A DNA stretch of 64,000 bases from Hyunsoonleella jejuensis (GCF_900111025.1 NZ_FOFN01000003.1:496001-560000); one strand, 5' to 3'. Shown: positions 44,552 to 54,202, counted from the stretch's first letter. The notes: a model not told the origin generated them from the letters alone. Program-made: numbers and translations.

Positions 44552-46201
44552 TTAAAGTTGTTTTGAATAGATGTAAAAATCCTCATCTACTTCAAAGTTT
44601 TTAATTTTGGTATCCGTTTTTAATGTTTTCCACTCTGAACTTGGAAATAGCCACTCTTCAGCATCGTTTATTTTAACTTGAATAGGCATATCAAAACCAT
44701 GCACAATATTAGTGTATCGATATTTTAAAGTCTTTGTATTAATTTTATATTCAAGTGTCGGTATTTTTGTGGTTCTTAAATATTGATTAAAAAACTCGGT
44801 TAGATCCTTTGCGAATTGTTTGCTAATAAAATTTTCAATTTGGGTTGTAGTCACGGTTTGATGATAAAACTTTCTGTTTAAACCTATCAGCATTTCCCGC
44901 CATTTATTATCATCCTCTATCAGTTGGCGCAAAGTATGTAGCATATTAGCGCCTTTATAATACATGTCGGTACCTTCACTGGATTTGTTAACATTATAAG
45001 TGCCTATAATTGGTACGTTATTAGTGATAAGTTTTCGAGTTCCTATTACATATTCCGCTGATGCTTCTTTTCCAAAATGATAGTCTAAATACAAATTTTC
45101 AGAATAAGCGGTAAAACTTTCATGTATCCACATATCAGCGACATCTTTATTGGTAATATTATTTGCAAACCATTCATGTCCTGATTCATGAACGAGTATA
45201 AAGTCAAATTTCAAACCCCAGCCAGTATCAGATAAATCGCTGCCTAAATACCCATTCATATATTTATTACCATAGGTTACAGAACTTTGATGCTCCATTC
45301 CCAAATAGGGTACTTCAACCAACTTAAAACTATCTGCATAAAACGGGTATTGCCCAAACCAATGCTCAAAAGCCTCCATCATCATTGGTGCTTGTTTAAA
45401 CTGTTCTTTGGCTTTTTCTAAGTTGTAGCTTAACACATAATAATTCATATCAAGATTACCCGCCATACCATCATACACTTCAGAAAAATTCACGTAGTCT
45501 CCAATATTAATATTTACACCATAATTATTTATTGGATTCTTTACGACCCAATGAAATGTTTTGGTATCTCCAATACGCTCTACAAGTCGTAACCGTCCAT
45601 TCGAAACATTAGTTAGTTTATAGGGTACATTTACACTTATCTGCATACTATCTACTTCATCGTACATATGGTCTTTACAAGGCCACCAAACACTGGCGCC
45701 CAAGCCTTGACAAGATGAGGCTATAAAGTGATTGCCGTTTTTGTCTTTTTTCCATGAAATACCGCCATCCCAAGGGGCTCTTATAGCTTCTCTTGGGTGT
45801 CCTTCATAATACACTTCAATACTATGTATATCTCCGATATTTTGAACTTCTCTTAAAGAAATAAAATGGGCGTTTCCATCATGTTTAATAGCCAGTTCTT
45901 TTCCGTTTTGAATGGCTTTTAGCAGTGTCATGGGCGGTTGCAAATCTATTTGCATCACAGCGTTTTCCTTTAACACTTTATATTGAATGGTGTTTTTCCC
46001 TGAAATGAATTTTTTATCAGGTTCAACTTTGATGTCTAAATGATAATAAGTTAAATCCCACCATTCACGCTCAGGAGTTATACTTCCACGAAGTGTATCT
46101 TGTCTTGTAAAGGTTTTTTTTTCGTGTAAAAGTTCTTGAGCATAACTTAGAAACGATAGAAGAATTAATAATCCTGTTATAGATAGTTTTGACATATTCA
46201 T
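44552..46201 (-). CDS. Exported M1-family metallopeptidase
   Basis: A 549-residue aminopeptidase-like protein with a signal peptide (MNMSKLSITGLLILLSFLSYAQ). The zinc site is HESGHEWFANN plus IHESFTAYSE, giving H-E-x2-H-x18-E, and the substrate exopeptidase region appears as YLGMEHQSSVTYG (compare GAMEN). It lacks the long C-terminal helical domain of full-size aminopeptidase N. It should cleave N-terminal residues from peptides in the periplasm or outside. The M28 peptidase gene is 10 bp upstream on the same strand, so both belong to a peptide-degrading unit. Confidence 0.93.
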   Translation of the reverse strand: MNMSKLSITGLLILLSFLSYAQELLHEKKTFTRQDTLRGSITPEREWWDLTYYHLDIKVEPDKKFISGKNTIQYKVLKENAVMQIDLQPPMTLLKAIQNGKELAIKHDGNAHFISLREVQNIGDIHSIEVYYEGHPREAIRAPWDGGISWKKDKNGNHFIASSCQGLGASVWWPCKDHMYDEVDSMQISVNVPYKLTNVSNGRLRLVERIGDTKTFHWVVKNPINNYGVNINIGDYVNFSEVYDGMAGNLDMNYYVLSYNLEKAKEQFKQAPMMMEAFEHWFGQYPFYADSFKLVEVPYLGMEHQSSVTYGNKYMNGYLGSDLSDTGWGLKFDFILVHESGHEWFANNITNKDVADMWIHESFTAYSENLYLDYHFGKEASAEYVIGTRKLITNNVPIIGTYNVNKSSEGTDMYYKGANMLHTLRQLIEDDNKWREMLIGLNRKFYHQTVTTTQIENFISKQFAKDLTEFFNQYLRTTKIPTLEYKINTKTLKYRYTNIVHGFDMPIQVKINDAEEWLFPSSEWKTLKTDTKIKNFEVDEDFYIYSKQL

Positions 46202-46211
46202 TTTTAAAAAT

Positions 46212-47543
46212 TTATCGCATTACTTTATTAGGAAATACCACAGGACTCTCAAATCCGTTTTCGCCAACAGCAGCAATTCCGAAGAAATAATTATCAATAA
46301 CAATACCATCCAAGGTAAATTCTGTTACATCACCTACATATCGACTGTTATCCCATGTCGGGGAGGTGGTATCTCGCCAATATATTTTATACCCATTTGC
46401 GCCTTCAATTTTATCCCATTTAAATTTAGCTGAGGGCTCAACAACACCGCCAATAGCAACTTCTTTAGGTGCAGGAGGTGCCCAACCTAAACTGGCTAAA
46501 TTAATGGCGTTAACTGCTGTTAACTTTTTGGCATACCCAAAATTAACATGTTCGATGACGTCACCATACTTTATCCCGTTTTCCTCTCGAATATCTTGAT
46601 GTTGTTGTGTGTAATTTTCATGAGCTTCCATAATGCGAACACCTGCAAATCCTAAATCGTTAAACGGACGATGGTGCCCACCGCGACCAAAACGATCTAA
46701 TCGATATACCATCATCGGATTCATTTCAGGCATATAAGTTTTAGTGTTTTTATAGATGTAACGCGCTAACTGTCTTGAAATACCATCAACTTCGCCACCG
46801 TAAAAACGTCTCAAGGTTCTTTGGCGTTCCGTTTCATTAGCTGGAACAGGTTCTGAGAAAATTCTAAACGTGCGGTTATCAATAACACCATCCACACCTT
46901 TAATATTTCCAATCATATCGTTGTTTAAAACACCAATAATATCCCAATTGTTGTCTTTGGCATATTTTGCTAATCCAGCGCCACCAAACAAACCTTGTTC
47001 TTCACCTGATAAACCCACATAAACAATGCTACTTTCAAATTCGTATTTTGATAGTACTCTGGCTGCTTCTATAGTTCCTGCCATACCAGAAGCATTGTCG
47101 TTTGCTCCCGGTGCATCAATCGTAAAATTCATGGTATTGCTGGCTCTCGAATCAATATCACCGCTCATAATTACATACCGGTTTGGATATTTTGTACCTT
47201 TTTGAATAGCCACAACATTTACCACCCAAGCATCGTGCGGCACACGGCTGTTCCCTTCTTTACTTACAAAATCTTTTTGATAGAAAACCTCTAAGCAATT
47301 ATCACAGTTTTTTGAGATGTTATCAAATTCACTCTTTATCCAACGTCTGGCAGCACCTATGCCACGCGTTTCTGATATAGTGTCACTAAAGGTGTTTCTT
47401 GTGCCAAAATCTACTAAAGTTTGTATGTCTTGTTGAATACGTTCTGCAGATACGTTATCAATAATGTTATAAATGTCTTGTTGGTTTTGAGAGAAATTGA
47501 AATTGTAAAATAATATTAGGGTAAGAACTAGAACTTTTTTCAT
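46212..47543 (-). CDS. Exported M28-family aminopeptidase with C-terminal Fn3-like domain
   Basis: The ATG at 47543 gives a signal peptide MKKVLVLTLILFYNFNFSQ; the ATG at 47558 adds five residues. Zinc-ligand motifs of M28 are visible: SGDIDSR (position of the usual HxD, here with Asp), APGANDNASGMAGTIE and GLSGEEQGLFGG, and a late MEAHENYTQQHQD. The C-terminal 90 residues (PKEVAIGGVVEPSAKFKWDKIEGANGYKIYWRDT) are fibronectin-III-like. It should be an extracytoplasmic aminopeptidase. The first motif deviates from the family and deserves a check. Confidence 0.9.
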   Translation of the reverse strand: MKKVLVLTLILFYNFNFSQNQQDIYNIIDNVSAERIQQDIQTLVDFGTRNTFSDTISETRGIGAARRWIKSEFDNISKNCDNCLEVFYQKDFVSKEGNSRVPHDAWVVNVVAIQKGTKYPNRYVIMSGDIDSRASNTMNFTIDAPGANDNASGMAGTIEAARVLSKYEFESSIVYVGLSGEEQGLFGGAGLAKYAKDNNWDIIGVLNNDMIGNIKGVDGVIDNRTFRIFSEPVPANETERQRTLRRFYGGEVDGISRQLARYIYKNTKTYMPEMNPMMVYRLDRFGRGGHHRPFNDLGFAGVRIMEAHENYTQQHQDIREENGIKYGDVIEHVNFGYAKKLTAVNAINLASLGWAPPAPKEVAIGGVVEPSAKFKWDKIEGANGYKIYWRDTTSPTWDNSRYVGDVTEFTLDGIVIDNYFFGIAAVGENGFESPVVFPNKVMR

Positions 47544-47569
47544 GAAATTTATTTTCATCTAAAGTAATA

Positions 47570-47606
47570 AAAAAACGCCTCAAAATTGAATTTGAGACGC
47601 CTTTTA
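47570..47606 (-). terminator. Terminator of the fad operon
   Basis: On the minus strand CGTCTCAAA pairs with TTTGAGGCG (one G-T pair) and is followed by seven Ts. It lies about 40 bp past the acyl-CoA dehydrogenase stop. Confidence 0.85.
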
Positions 47607-47645
47607 CATTTGAATTAGTCACACGAAATTGTTAGAGTTTTACAC

Positions 47646-49457
47646 TCAAAAACAATATTTATTTTCATTAATTACTTTTTCGGCAATTATATGTCTTAGT
47701 TCTATAATATTAGGCATGTTTACATATTTAATATAGCGTTTTAGCCCCATTAGCATCATGCGTTGTTCGTCGCCCGATGAGAACGAAATAATAGAATGTT
47801 TCCCAGCAGTTTCAATCACATCAATAGCATGAAATAAATTTAGTTTTGCCATAGCTATTTGCTCTTTTACATTCTCTTCACCTTCTTTCTTTGCCATTTT
47901 TTCAGCACGGAGTATGGCAGATTCGGCTAAATAAACTTGAATTAAAATATCAGAAGCAGCTAACATTAATTGCTGTTGTTTTTCAATAGCTTCACCATAT
48001 TTTTGAAGTGCAGCACCAGCTACCATTAAAAATAATTTCTTAAGATTTTTGATGATATTTTTTTCTTCTGAAAATAACGCTGAATAATCAGGAACATCGA
48101 ATGAAGGAATACCCATCAATTCTTCTTTTACTGCCATTGCGGGCTCTAAAACATTCACATGTCCTTTCATGGCCTTTTTTATCAGCATACCAATACTCAA
48201 CATTCTGTTAATTTCATTGGTGCCTTCATAAATTCTAGCAATACGGGCATCTCTCCAAGCAGATTCAATAGGTGTTTCTTCTGAAAATCCCATACCTCCA
48301 AAAATTTGGATGCCTTCATCTGTACAATTTTGCACAAATTCTGAAACTGCAACTTTTAAAATAGAACATTCAATTGCATACTCTTCAACCCCTTTTAATT
48401 CGGCCTCTTGGTGCGTATCTTTACCGTTATTTTTTCTAAGTTCAATGCGATCTTCAATATTTTTTGCAGCACGGTAAGTGGCTGCTTCACCTACCCAACA
48501 ATTGGTTGCCATTTCAGCAATTTTTTGACGGATAGCACCAAAACTTGAAATTGGGGTTTTAAACTGAATACGCTCGTTGGCATACTTTACCGATTCGGTT
48601 ATAGTACGTCTTTGTGCATCTAAACATGCGGCAGCAAGTTTTATCCTTCCTACGTTTAGAGCATTCATAGCTATTTTAAAACCATTACCTCTTGTGGATA
48701 ACATGTTTTCAACAGGAACAACAGTTTCGTTAAAAAACACTTGGCGAGTAGAGGACGCACGAATTCCTAATTTATGCTCTTCTTCACCCATGGTGATGCC
48801 ATTTGGGTTTTCAGGATCGTATTCTACGATAAATCCTGTGATGTTTTTATCATCTTCTATACGTGCAAAAACTATCATCACACTACAAAATCCGGCATTA
48901 GAAATCCACATTTTCTGTCCTGTGATTTTATAGGTTTTGCCATCGTCTGATAATACAGCTTTGGTTCTTCCAGAATTCGCATCACTTCCCGCTGTTGGCT
49001 CAGTTAAGCAATAGGAACCAAACCATTCGCCAGAAGCTAATTTTGGTACATATTTTTGCTTTTGCGCTTCATTACCATATAATGTAATTGGCATAGTACC
49101 AATACCTGTATGGGCTCCAAAAGCAGTGCTAAACGATCCTGTGGCACCAGAGATGTAATCACAAACCAAACAAGTATCAACAAAGCCCATGCCCATGCCA
49201 CCATATTCTTCAGGCACTGCAACACTTAAGAACCCAAGCTCTCCAGCTTGACGCATACATGATTCTGTTAATGCATAATCTTTTTTCTCAAATTGTGCTT
49301 TTTTTGCCCAAATTTCACGGTCTACAAATTCGGTAACAGCTTCTTTCATCATTAACTGATCCTCATTGAAATCCTCTGGGGTAAAAATATCATTGCAATC
49401 TGTTTCTTTAACGAGAAACTGACCACCTCTTAAAATATCTTTTTCTGTTGCTTCCAT
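47646..49457 (-). CDS. Acyl-CoA dehydrogenase (VLCAD/FadE-like)
   Basis: A 603-residue flavoprotein that should introduce the 2,3 double bond in fatty acyl-CoA. Motifs include SYCLTEPTAGSDANSGRTKA, MWISNAGFCSVMIVFARI (FAD side), IFGGMGFSEETPIESAWRDARIARIYEGTNEI with the candidate catalytic Glu in YEGTNEI. The extra 200 C-terminal residues match the longer VLCAD/ACAD9-type enzymes. It is the last gene of marR-fadN-fadA-acyl-CoA dehydrogenase, the same set as Bacillus fadNAE. Confidence 0.93.
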   Translation of the reverse strand: MEATEKDILRGGQFLVKETDCNDIFTPEDFNEDQLMMKEAVTEFVDREIWAKKAQFEKKDYALTESCMRQAGELGFLSVAVPEEYGGMGMGFVDTCLVCDYISGATGSFSTAFGAHTGIGTMPITLYGNEAQKQKYVPKLASGEWFGSYCLTEPTAGSDANSGRTKAVLSDDGKTYKITGQKMWISNAGFCSVMIVFARIEDDKNITGFIVEYDPENPNGITMGEEEHKLGIRASSTRQVFFNETVVPVENMLSTRGNGFKIAMNALNVGRIKLAAACLDAQRRTITESVKYANERIQFKTPISSFGAIRQKIAEMATNCWVGEAATYRAAKNIEDRIELRKNNGKDTHQEAELKGVEEYAIECSILKVAVSEFVQNCTDEGIQIFGGMGFSEETPIESAWRDARIARIYEGTNEINRMLSIGMLIKKAMKGHVNVLEPAMAVKEELMGIPSFDVPDYSALFSEEKNIIKNLKKLFLMVAGAALQKYGEAIEKQQQLMLAASDILIQVYLAESAILRAEKMAKKEGEENVKEQIAMAKLNLFHAIDVIETAGKHSIISFSSGDEQRMMLMGLKRYIKYVNMPNIIELRHIIAEKVINENKYCF

Positions 49458-49481
49458 TTATTTTTCTTTTAATATCTTTTT

Positions 49482-50672
49482 TTAGTTTAAAAACTCAAAA
49501 ATACCACAAGCACCTTGTCCTGTACCAACACACATAGTTACAGCGCCGTATTTACCGCTCATGTTGCGCTTTCGCATTTCATCAAATAACTGTACTGAAA
49601 GTTTAGCTCCTGTACATCCTAGTGGATGTCCTAATGCGATGGCACCCCCATTTACATTTACAATATCTGGGTTGAGTCCTAATTCTCTGATAACGGCTAA
49701 AGATTGAGAAGCGAATGCTTCATTTAATTCAATTAATTCTAGATCTGCTTGTCTCAATCCTGCTTGACTTAATGCTTTTGGAATAGCTTTCACAGGACCA
49801 ATACCCATAATTCTAGGCTCTACGCCGGCAGCAGCGTAATTTACTAATCTTGCAATGGGTTCAAGGTTTAACTCTTTTACCATAGCTTCACTCATCACCA
49901 TAACGAAGGCTGCGCCATCACTCATTTGCGACGAATTCCCTGCGGTAACGCTTCCACCTTGGGCAAAAACCGGACGCAATTTTGCTAATGCTTCTAAACT
50001 TGTACCTTTTCTAGGGCCTTCATCCTTGGTTACGGTATAGCTTTTCGTAGCTTTTTTACCGTTTTCATCTACATAAGTTTGTTCTACTTCAATAGGCACG
50101 ATTTGATCTTGAAATCTATTTTCAGCTTGTGCTTTTAATGCTTTCATATGTGAATTATAGGCAAACTCGTCTTGGTCTTCTCGAGAGACTTTAAACTCGT
50201 TGGCGACAGCTTCAGCGGTATTTCCCATGCCCCAATAGTATTCCTCATGTCCTTGCTTTACAATATCGTAATTCAACTCGGTTTTAAAACCTGTCATAGG
50301 AACAGCACTCATGCTTTCTGCACCACCAGCGATAATACAATCTGCCATACCGGCTTGAATTTTAGCAGCGGCAATAGCAATAGTTTCTACGCCAGAGGAG
50401 CAAAAACGATTTACGGTAACTCCAGGAACATCTACGATGTCTAATCCCATTAAAGAAATTAAACGCGCCATATTTAAACCTTGTGAACCTTCTGGCATGG
50501 CATTACCTACAATAACATCATCAATACGTTTTTTGTCAAGTTGAGGTAACTCCTTCATTATATGCTGAATGGTTTCCGCAGCTAACTCATCTGTTCGTTT
50601 GAATCTAAATACTCCTTTTGGAGCTTTTCCAACCGCCGTCCTATATGCTTTAACTATATATGCTTGTTTCAT
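49482..50672 (-). CDS. fadA: Acetyl-CoA acyltransferase (thiolase)
   Basis: A 396-residue thiolase that cleaves 3-ketoacyl-CoA in the last step of beta-oxidation. The nucleophilic Cys is in [12 protein letters not shown] near residue 90. The other catalytic residues lie in [13 protein letters not shown] (His) and [14 protein letters not shown] (Cys). It is 24 bp upstream of the acyl-CoA dehydrogenase gene. The 132-bp spacer from fadN is unusually long for this operon and carries two inverted GC-rich repeats. Confidence 0.95.
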   Translation of the reverse strand: MKQAYIVKAYRTAVGKAPKGVFRFKRTDELAAETIQHIMKELPQLDKKRIDDVIVGNAMPEGSQGLNMARLISLMGLDIVDVPGVTVNRFCSSGVETIAIAAAKIQAGMADCIIAGGAESMSAVPMTGFKTELNYDIVKQGHEEYYWGMGNTAEAVANEFKVSREDQDEFAYNSHMKALKAQAENRFQDQIVPIEVEQTYVDENGKKATKSYTVTKDEGPRKGTSLEALAKLRPVFAQGGSVTAGNSSQMSDGAAFVMVMSEAMVKELNLEPIARLVNYAAAGVEPRIMGIGPVKAIPKALSQAGLRQADLELIELNEAFASQSLAVIRELGLNPDIVNVNGGAIALGHPLGCTGAKLSVQLFDEMRKRNMSGKYGAVTMCVGTGQGACGIFEFLN

Positions 50673-50677
50673 AATGT

Positions 50678-50798
50678 GCCCCCTCTAACTCCCCCAAAAA
50701 GGGGGAGAAACTTACTCGGGGTATTTTATAATTATTTATTCAAAATATTTTTCATTTAGTTTTTCACTTTTCTCCCCTATGGGGAGGCTAGGTGGGGC
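50678..50798. repeat. Pair of inverted REP-like repeats between fadN and fadA
   Basis: Copy 2 (50678-50706) reads GCCCCCTCTAACTCCCCC then AAAAAGGGGGAG; copy 3 (50772-50798) reads CTCCCCTATGGGGAGG then CTAGGTGGGGC in the opposite orientation. Each is a small hairpin by itself, and the two can also pair with each other across about 65 nt of AT-rich sequence. Copy 1 of the family is at 24618-24645. The pair lies in the intercistronic mRNA of the fad operon. Confidence 0.75.
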
Positions 50799-50804
50799 TT
50801 TGTT

Positions 50805-53213
50805 TTAATTACGTAACGGTTTACCAGTTTTTAGCATGTGCTGAATACGTTCCAAAGTTTTACGCTCTGTACATAAGCTTAAGAAAGCCTCGCGTTCTAA
50901 ATCCAGTAAATACTGTTCGGTTACAAAGGTTGGTTCAGATAAATCGCCTCCAGCCATTACATAGGCAAGTTTATTAGCTATTTTATGGTCATGCTCACTT
51001 ATGTAGTTGCTAGCTTCCATAGCATCTGTTCCAACTAAGAACATTCCAAGTGCTTGTTTGCCTAATACTTTTACGTCTTTACGTTTTACTGGTTGTGTAT
51101 AACCTGCGTCTGCCATTAGTCTTGCATGTGCTTTGGCGGTAGCAATTTGTCTGTCTTTATTCACTACAACTATATCTTTTCCCTTTTGAAGTATGCCTAA
51201 ATCGTAAGCTTCATAAGCTGAAGTTGATACTTTAGCCATACCTATAGTTAAGAAATACTCTTGTAAAACATTCAATTCTACATCACCTTTTCTGAATGTG
51301 TCTGATGCTCGTAATGCCATTTCCTTAGAACCAGCACCACCTGGGATAACACCAACACCAAATTCAACTAAACCAATATACGTTTCTGCTGCTGCAACTA
51401 CCTTATCAGCATGCATTGATAATTCACAAGCCCCACCCAAGGACATGCCATGAGGTGCAGAAACCGTTGGAATCGCAGAATAACGCATACGCATCATGGT
51501 ATCTTGGAAATATTTTACTGCCGCATTTAATTCATCATATTCTTGTTCTACAGCCATCATGAAAATCATTCCGATATTTGCACCTACTGAGAAATTAGCA
51601 CCTTGATTTCCAATAACTAAACCATCAAAATCTTTTTCAGCAATATCAACGGCTTTATTTAATCCAGCTAAAACATCACCGCCTATGGTATTCATTTTAG
51701 ACTGAAATTCACAATTTAAAATACCATCTCCTAAATCTTCAATTACAACACCTGAGTTTTTAAAAACTTCATTAGATGTTCTGATGTTATCTAAAATGAT
51801 AAAGGCATCTTGACCAGGTACTTTAGTTTGTGTTTTTGAAGGAATATCGTAATAATGGGTAGCACCATTTTGAACTGTGTAAAATGATTTGCTTCCTGAA
51901 CTTATCATATCATTAACCCATTCGGCAGCTTCTAAACCCTCGGATTTAATCAATTCTAAACCTTTTTCAACACCAATGGCATCCCAAATTTGGAACGGAC
52001 CGTGTTCCCACCCAAATCCAGCTTTCATTGCATCATCTATCTTGTATAATTCATCTGAGATTTCAGGAATTCTATAGGTTACATAAGCAAACAACTGTGC
52101 AAAGGATTTTCTGTAGAAATCACCAGCTTTATCTTTTCCAGAAACTAAAATTTTGAATCTGTCTACAACTTTATCGACAGTTTTGGTAAGCTCTAAAGTG
52201 GCAAATTTTGCGCTTTTTTTATTTCGGTATTCTAAAGTATTTAAATCTAAGGATAGAATTTCACTCTTTCCGTTTTCACCTTTAACTTTTTTATAAAATC
52301 CTTGTCCTGTTTTGCTGCCTAACCATTTATTTTCAACCATGGTTGATATAAAATCAGGAAGCTTAAACAATTCTAAACGTTCATCATCTTTACAGTTATC
52401 GGCAATACCGTTCGCCACATGTACTAAGGTATCTAAGCCTACAACATCAACAGTTCTGAAAGTGGCTGATTTCGGTCTCCCAATTACAGGGCCTGTTAAT
52501 TTATCAACTTCCTCAATGGTCATATCCATGTCTTTTACAGTATGGAATAAACTCATGATACTAAAAATACCAATACGATTTCCAATAAAGGCTGGCGTAT
52601 CTTTAGCTACTACGGAGGTTTTCCCTAAATACTGTTCTCCATATCCGTTTAAAAAATCTAAAACTGAAGCATCGGTTTTCGGCCCCGGAATAATTTCAAA
52701 CAACTTTAAATATCTAGGAGGATTAAAGAAGTGTGTTCCACAAAAATGCTTTTGGAAATCTTCACTTCTGCCTTCACTCATAAATTGAATAGGAATTCCA
52801 GAGGTGTTACTCGTAATTAACGTTCCAGGAGTTCTGTGTTTTTCAAGATTTTCAAAAACTTGTTTTTTAATATCAAGACGTTCCACAACTACTTCAATAA
52901 TCCAATCTACATTTTTTACCTTTGCAATATCATCTTCAAGATTTCCAGTGGTAATTCTACTGGCAAATTTTTGATGGTAAATAGGTGAGGGTTTCGATTT
53001 TAAAGATGTATTTAGTGCATCGTTCACCAATCGGTTTCTCACGGCTTTATCTTCTAGAGAAAGACCTTTCGCTTTTTCAATATCGGTTAATTCTCTCGGA
53101 ATAATATCTAAAAGTAAAACTTCTACACCTATATTGGCAAAATGACAAGCAATACCGCTTCCCATAATTCCAGATCCAATAACAGCAACTTTTTTAATTA
53201 TACGTTTGCTCAT
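50805..53213 (-). CDS. fadN: 3-hydroxyacyl-CoA dehydrogenase / enoyl-CoA hydratase, FadN-type
   Basis: An 802-residue two-function beta-oxidation enzyme. The dehydrogenase comes first: VAVIGSGIMGSGIACHFANIG (9-29), SNTSGIPIQFMSEG and GTHFFNPPRYLKLFEIIPG. The hydratase comes last, after about residue 500: NFSVGANIGMIFMM and GMSLGGACELSMHADKVVAAAE, IGLVEFGVGVIPGGAGSKEM. This order is the reverse of E. coli FadB and equals Bacillus FadN. It hydrates enoyl-CoA and oxidises the 3-hydroxyacyl-CoA. It starts 18 bp after marR. Confidence 0.95.
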   Translation of the reverse strand: MSKRIIKKVAVIGSGIMGSGIACHFANIGVEVLLLDIIPRELTDIEKAKGLSLEDKAVRNRLVNDALNTSLKSKPSPIYHQKFASRITTGNLEDDIAKVKNVDWIIEVVVERLDIKKQVFENLEKHRTPGTLITSNTSGIPIQFMSEGRSEDFQKHFCGTHFFNPPRYLKLFEIIPGPKTDASVLDFLNGYGEQYLGKTSVVAKDTPAFIGNRIGIFSIMSLFHTVKDMDMTIEEVDKLTGPVIGRPKSATFRTVDVVGLDTLVHVANGIADNCKDDERLELFKLPDFISTMVENKWLGSKTGQGFYKKVKGENGKSEILSLDLNTLEYRNKKSAKFATLELTKTVDKVVDRFKILVSGKDKAGDFYRKSFAQLFAYVTYRIPEISDELYKIDDAMKAGFGWEHGPFQIWDAIGVEKGLELIKSEGLEAAEWVNDMISSGSKSFYTVQNGATHYYDIPSKTQTKVPGQDAFIILDNIRTSNEVFKNSGVVIEDLGDGILNCEFQSKMNTIGGDVLAGLNKAVDIAEKDFDGLVIGNQGANFSVGANIGMIFMMAVEQEYDELNAAVKYFQDTMMRMRYSAIPTVSAPHGMSLGGACELSMHADKVVAAAETYIGLVEFGVGVIPGGAGSKEMALRASDTFRKGDVELNVLQEYFLTIGMAKVSTSAYEAYDLGILQKGKDIVVVNKDRQIATAKAHARLMADAGYTQPVKRKDVKVLGKQALGMFLVGTDAMEASNYISEHDHKIANKLAYVMAGGDLSEPTFVTEQYLLDLEREAFLSLCTERKTLERIQHMLKTGKPLRN

Positions 53214-53231
53214 GTTTACTTAAACTATGAT

Positions 53232-53672
53232 TTATTTATTGTTATAAATTTTTTTGTTTGAAACCAACTCATTTATGGTTTCGGCGACTTCATAAAAATG
53301 GTTGATTTTTTCCTCATCTACATTTTTTTTGATAGCTTCATTAAAACCAAGCACCTTAGCTTTCGATAGTTCTCGTTTTTCTTTTCCAAATTCAGTTAAA
53401 TGAATTAAAACGCCTCTACCATCGTCGGGGTTGGGGTGACGTTCAATTAAACCACGTTTTTCCATTGATTTTAAAATGCGAGATAGACTTGTGGCTTCCA
53501 TACCCATTTTAGGACCTAAAGCGGTGGAGGGTGTACCTTTTTCAGGATCTATACTTAATAAGGTAAAACCTGTAGCCATTGTACTTTCAAATTTTGCGGC
53601 CTCTTCGTTATACATTTTATTTACGGTTAGCCAAGTAGTTCTAAGTACATAGTCTATTGTTTTATCTTTCAT
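53232..53672 (-). CDS. MarR-family regulator of the fad operon
   Basis: A 146-residue winged-HTH protein. The DNA-binding region reads PSTALGPKMGMEATSLSRILKSMEKRGLIERHPNPDDGRGVLIHLTEFGKE (in part ATSLSRILKSMEKRGLI and DDGRGVLIHLTEFG), the MarR recognition helix and wing. It is first in the fad operon and has a 22-bp palindrome in its promoter, so autoregulation and control of fadN-fadA are likely, perhaps relieved by acyl-CoA as for other fatty-acid regulators. The ligand is inference. Confidence 0.9.
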   Translation of the reverse strand: MKDKTIDYVLRTTWLTVNKMYNEEAAKFESTMATGFTLLSIDPEKGTPSTALGPKMGMEATSLSRILKSMEKRGLIERHPNPDDGRGVLIHLTEFGKEKRELSKAKVLGFNEAIKKNVDEEKINHFYEVAETINELVSNKKIYNNK

Positions 53673-53692
53673 TCTTTCTTAGGTTGGTTTGC

Positions 53693-53729
53693 CAAATATA
53701 ATAAAAATTTATTATGCATGCATAATAAA
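53693..53729 (-). promoter_or_regulatory. Promoter and perfect palindromic operator of the fad operon
   Basis: The -7 element TATATTTG (minus strand, 53700-53693) fits TAnnTTTG perfectly, about 20 bp before the marR ATG. Upstream, 53708-53729 is a 22-bp perfect palindrome with core ATTATGCATGCATAAT (53711-53726), covering where the -33 box should be. A regulator bound there would block RNA polymerase. The first gene behind it encodes a MarR protein, so it is the likely operator. Confidence 0.7.
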
Positions 53730-53756
53730 AAAACAAAAATAGTTTAAGGTTTGGTC

Positions 53757-53790
53757 AAAAAAAATCACTCTACAATGAGAGTGATTTTAT
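53757..53790 (-). terminator. Terminator of the small membrane protein gene
   Basis: AAAATCACTCT (53761-53771) pairs with AGAGTGATTTT (53778-53788) around a 6-nt loop, with a T run on the minus strand. It lies about 20 bp past the stop at 53810. Confidence 0.85.
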
Positions 53791-53809
53791 AAAACATGAA
53801 TGATTTTTA

Positions 53810-54202
53810 TTAGCCCAATTTGCCGTTAACCGCGCCAATTACCGCACCGATTATAGCAGTCATTACAATCGAAATTCCAACATCTAAAGCTGCAAGTTCA
53901 ATTGTTGCCTCAGGTTGCATAGCTAAATTGAAAAAATTATAATAAATGCCTATTAACAAACCTATAATAGCGCCTGCTTTTGCTCCTGTTGCTGCCGTAG
54001 ATATTTGCGCCCAACGTGTGTAAATGTAAGACACGAATAGTCCAAAGGTTAAGCAACCCAGAAATATAAAGAGCATTGTGGTGGAACTTTCTTCTGGTTG
54101 AGGAAAAGTGTTTATAAAAATAATTCCATAAAATAGCCACCCTAAAAGGAAGTCCACAATGCCTCCAACAATACCAGCAATTAAGAAGTTTTTTGTTTTC
54201 AT
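53810..54202 (-). CDS. Small four-helix membrane protein of unknown function
   Basis: The ATG at 54202 gives 130 residues beginning MKTKNFLIAGIVGGIVDFLL; the ATG at 54253 adds 17 polar residues that do not look like an export signal. Four hydrophobic segments are visible, the second and fourth rich in Gly and Ala (GAKAGAIIGLLIGIYY, AIIGAVIGAVNG). It resembles small DUF1761-type membrane proteins, but I am not sure of the family. It has its own terminator and lies between the fad operon and fadD. No link to fatty acids is shown. Confidence 0.65.
   Translation of the reverse strand: MKTKNFLIAGIVGGIVDFLLGWLFYGIIFINTFPQPEESSTTMLFIFLGCLTFGLFVSYIYTRWAQISTAATGAKAGAIIGLLIGIYYNFFNLAMQPEATIELAALDVGISIVMTAIIGAVIGAVNGKLG

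Noticed and set aside
48577-48933. Plus-strand reading frame of 118 codons inside the acyl-CoA dehydrogenase gene
   Set aside because: It is antisense to conserved dehydrogenase sequence, has no promoter and no recognisable family.
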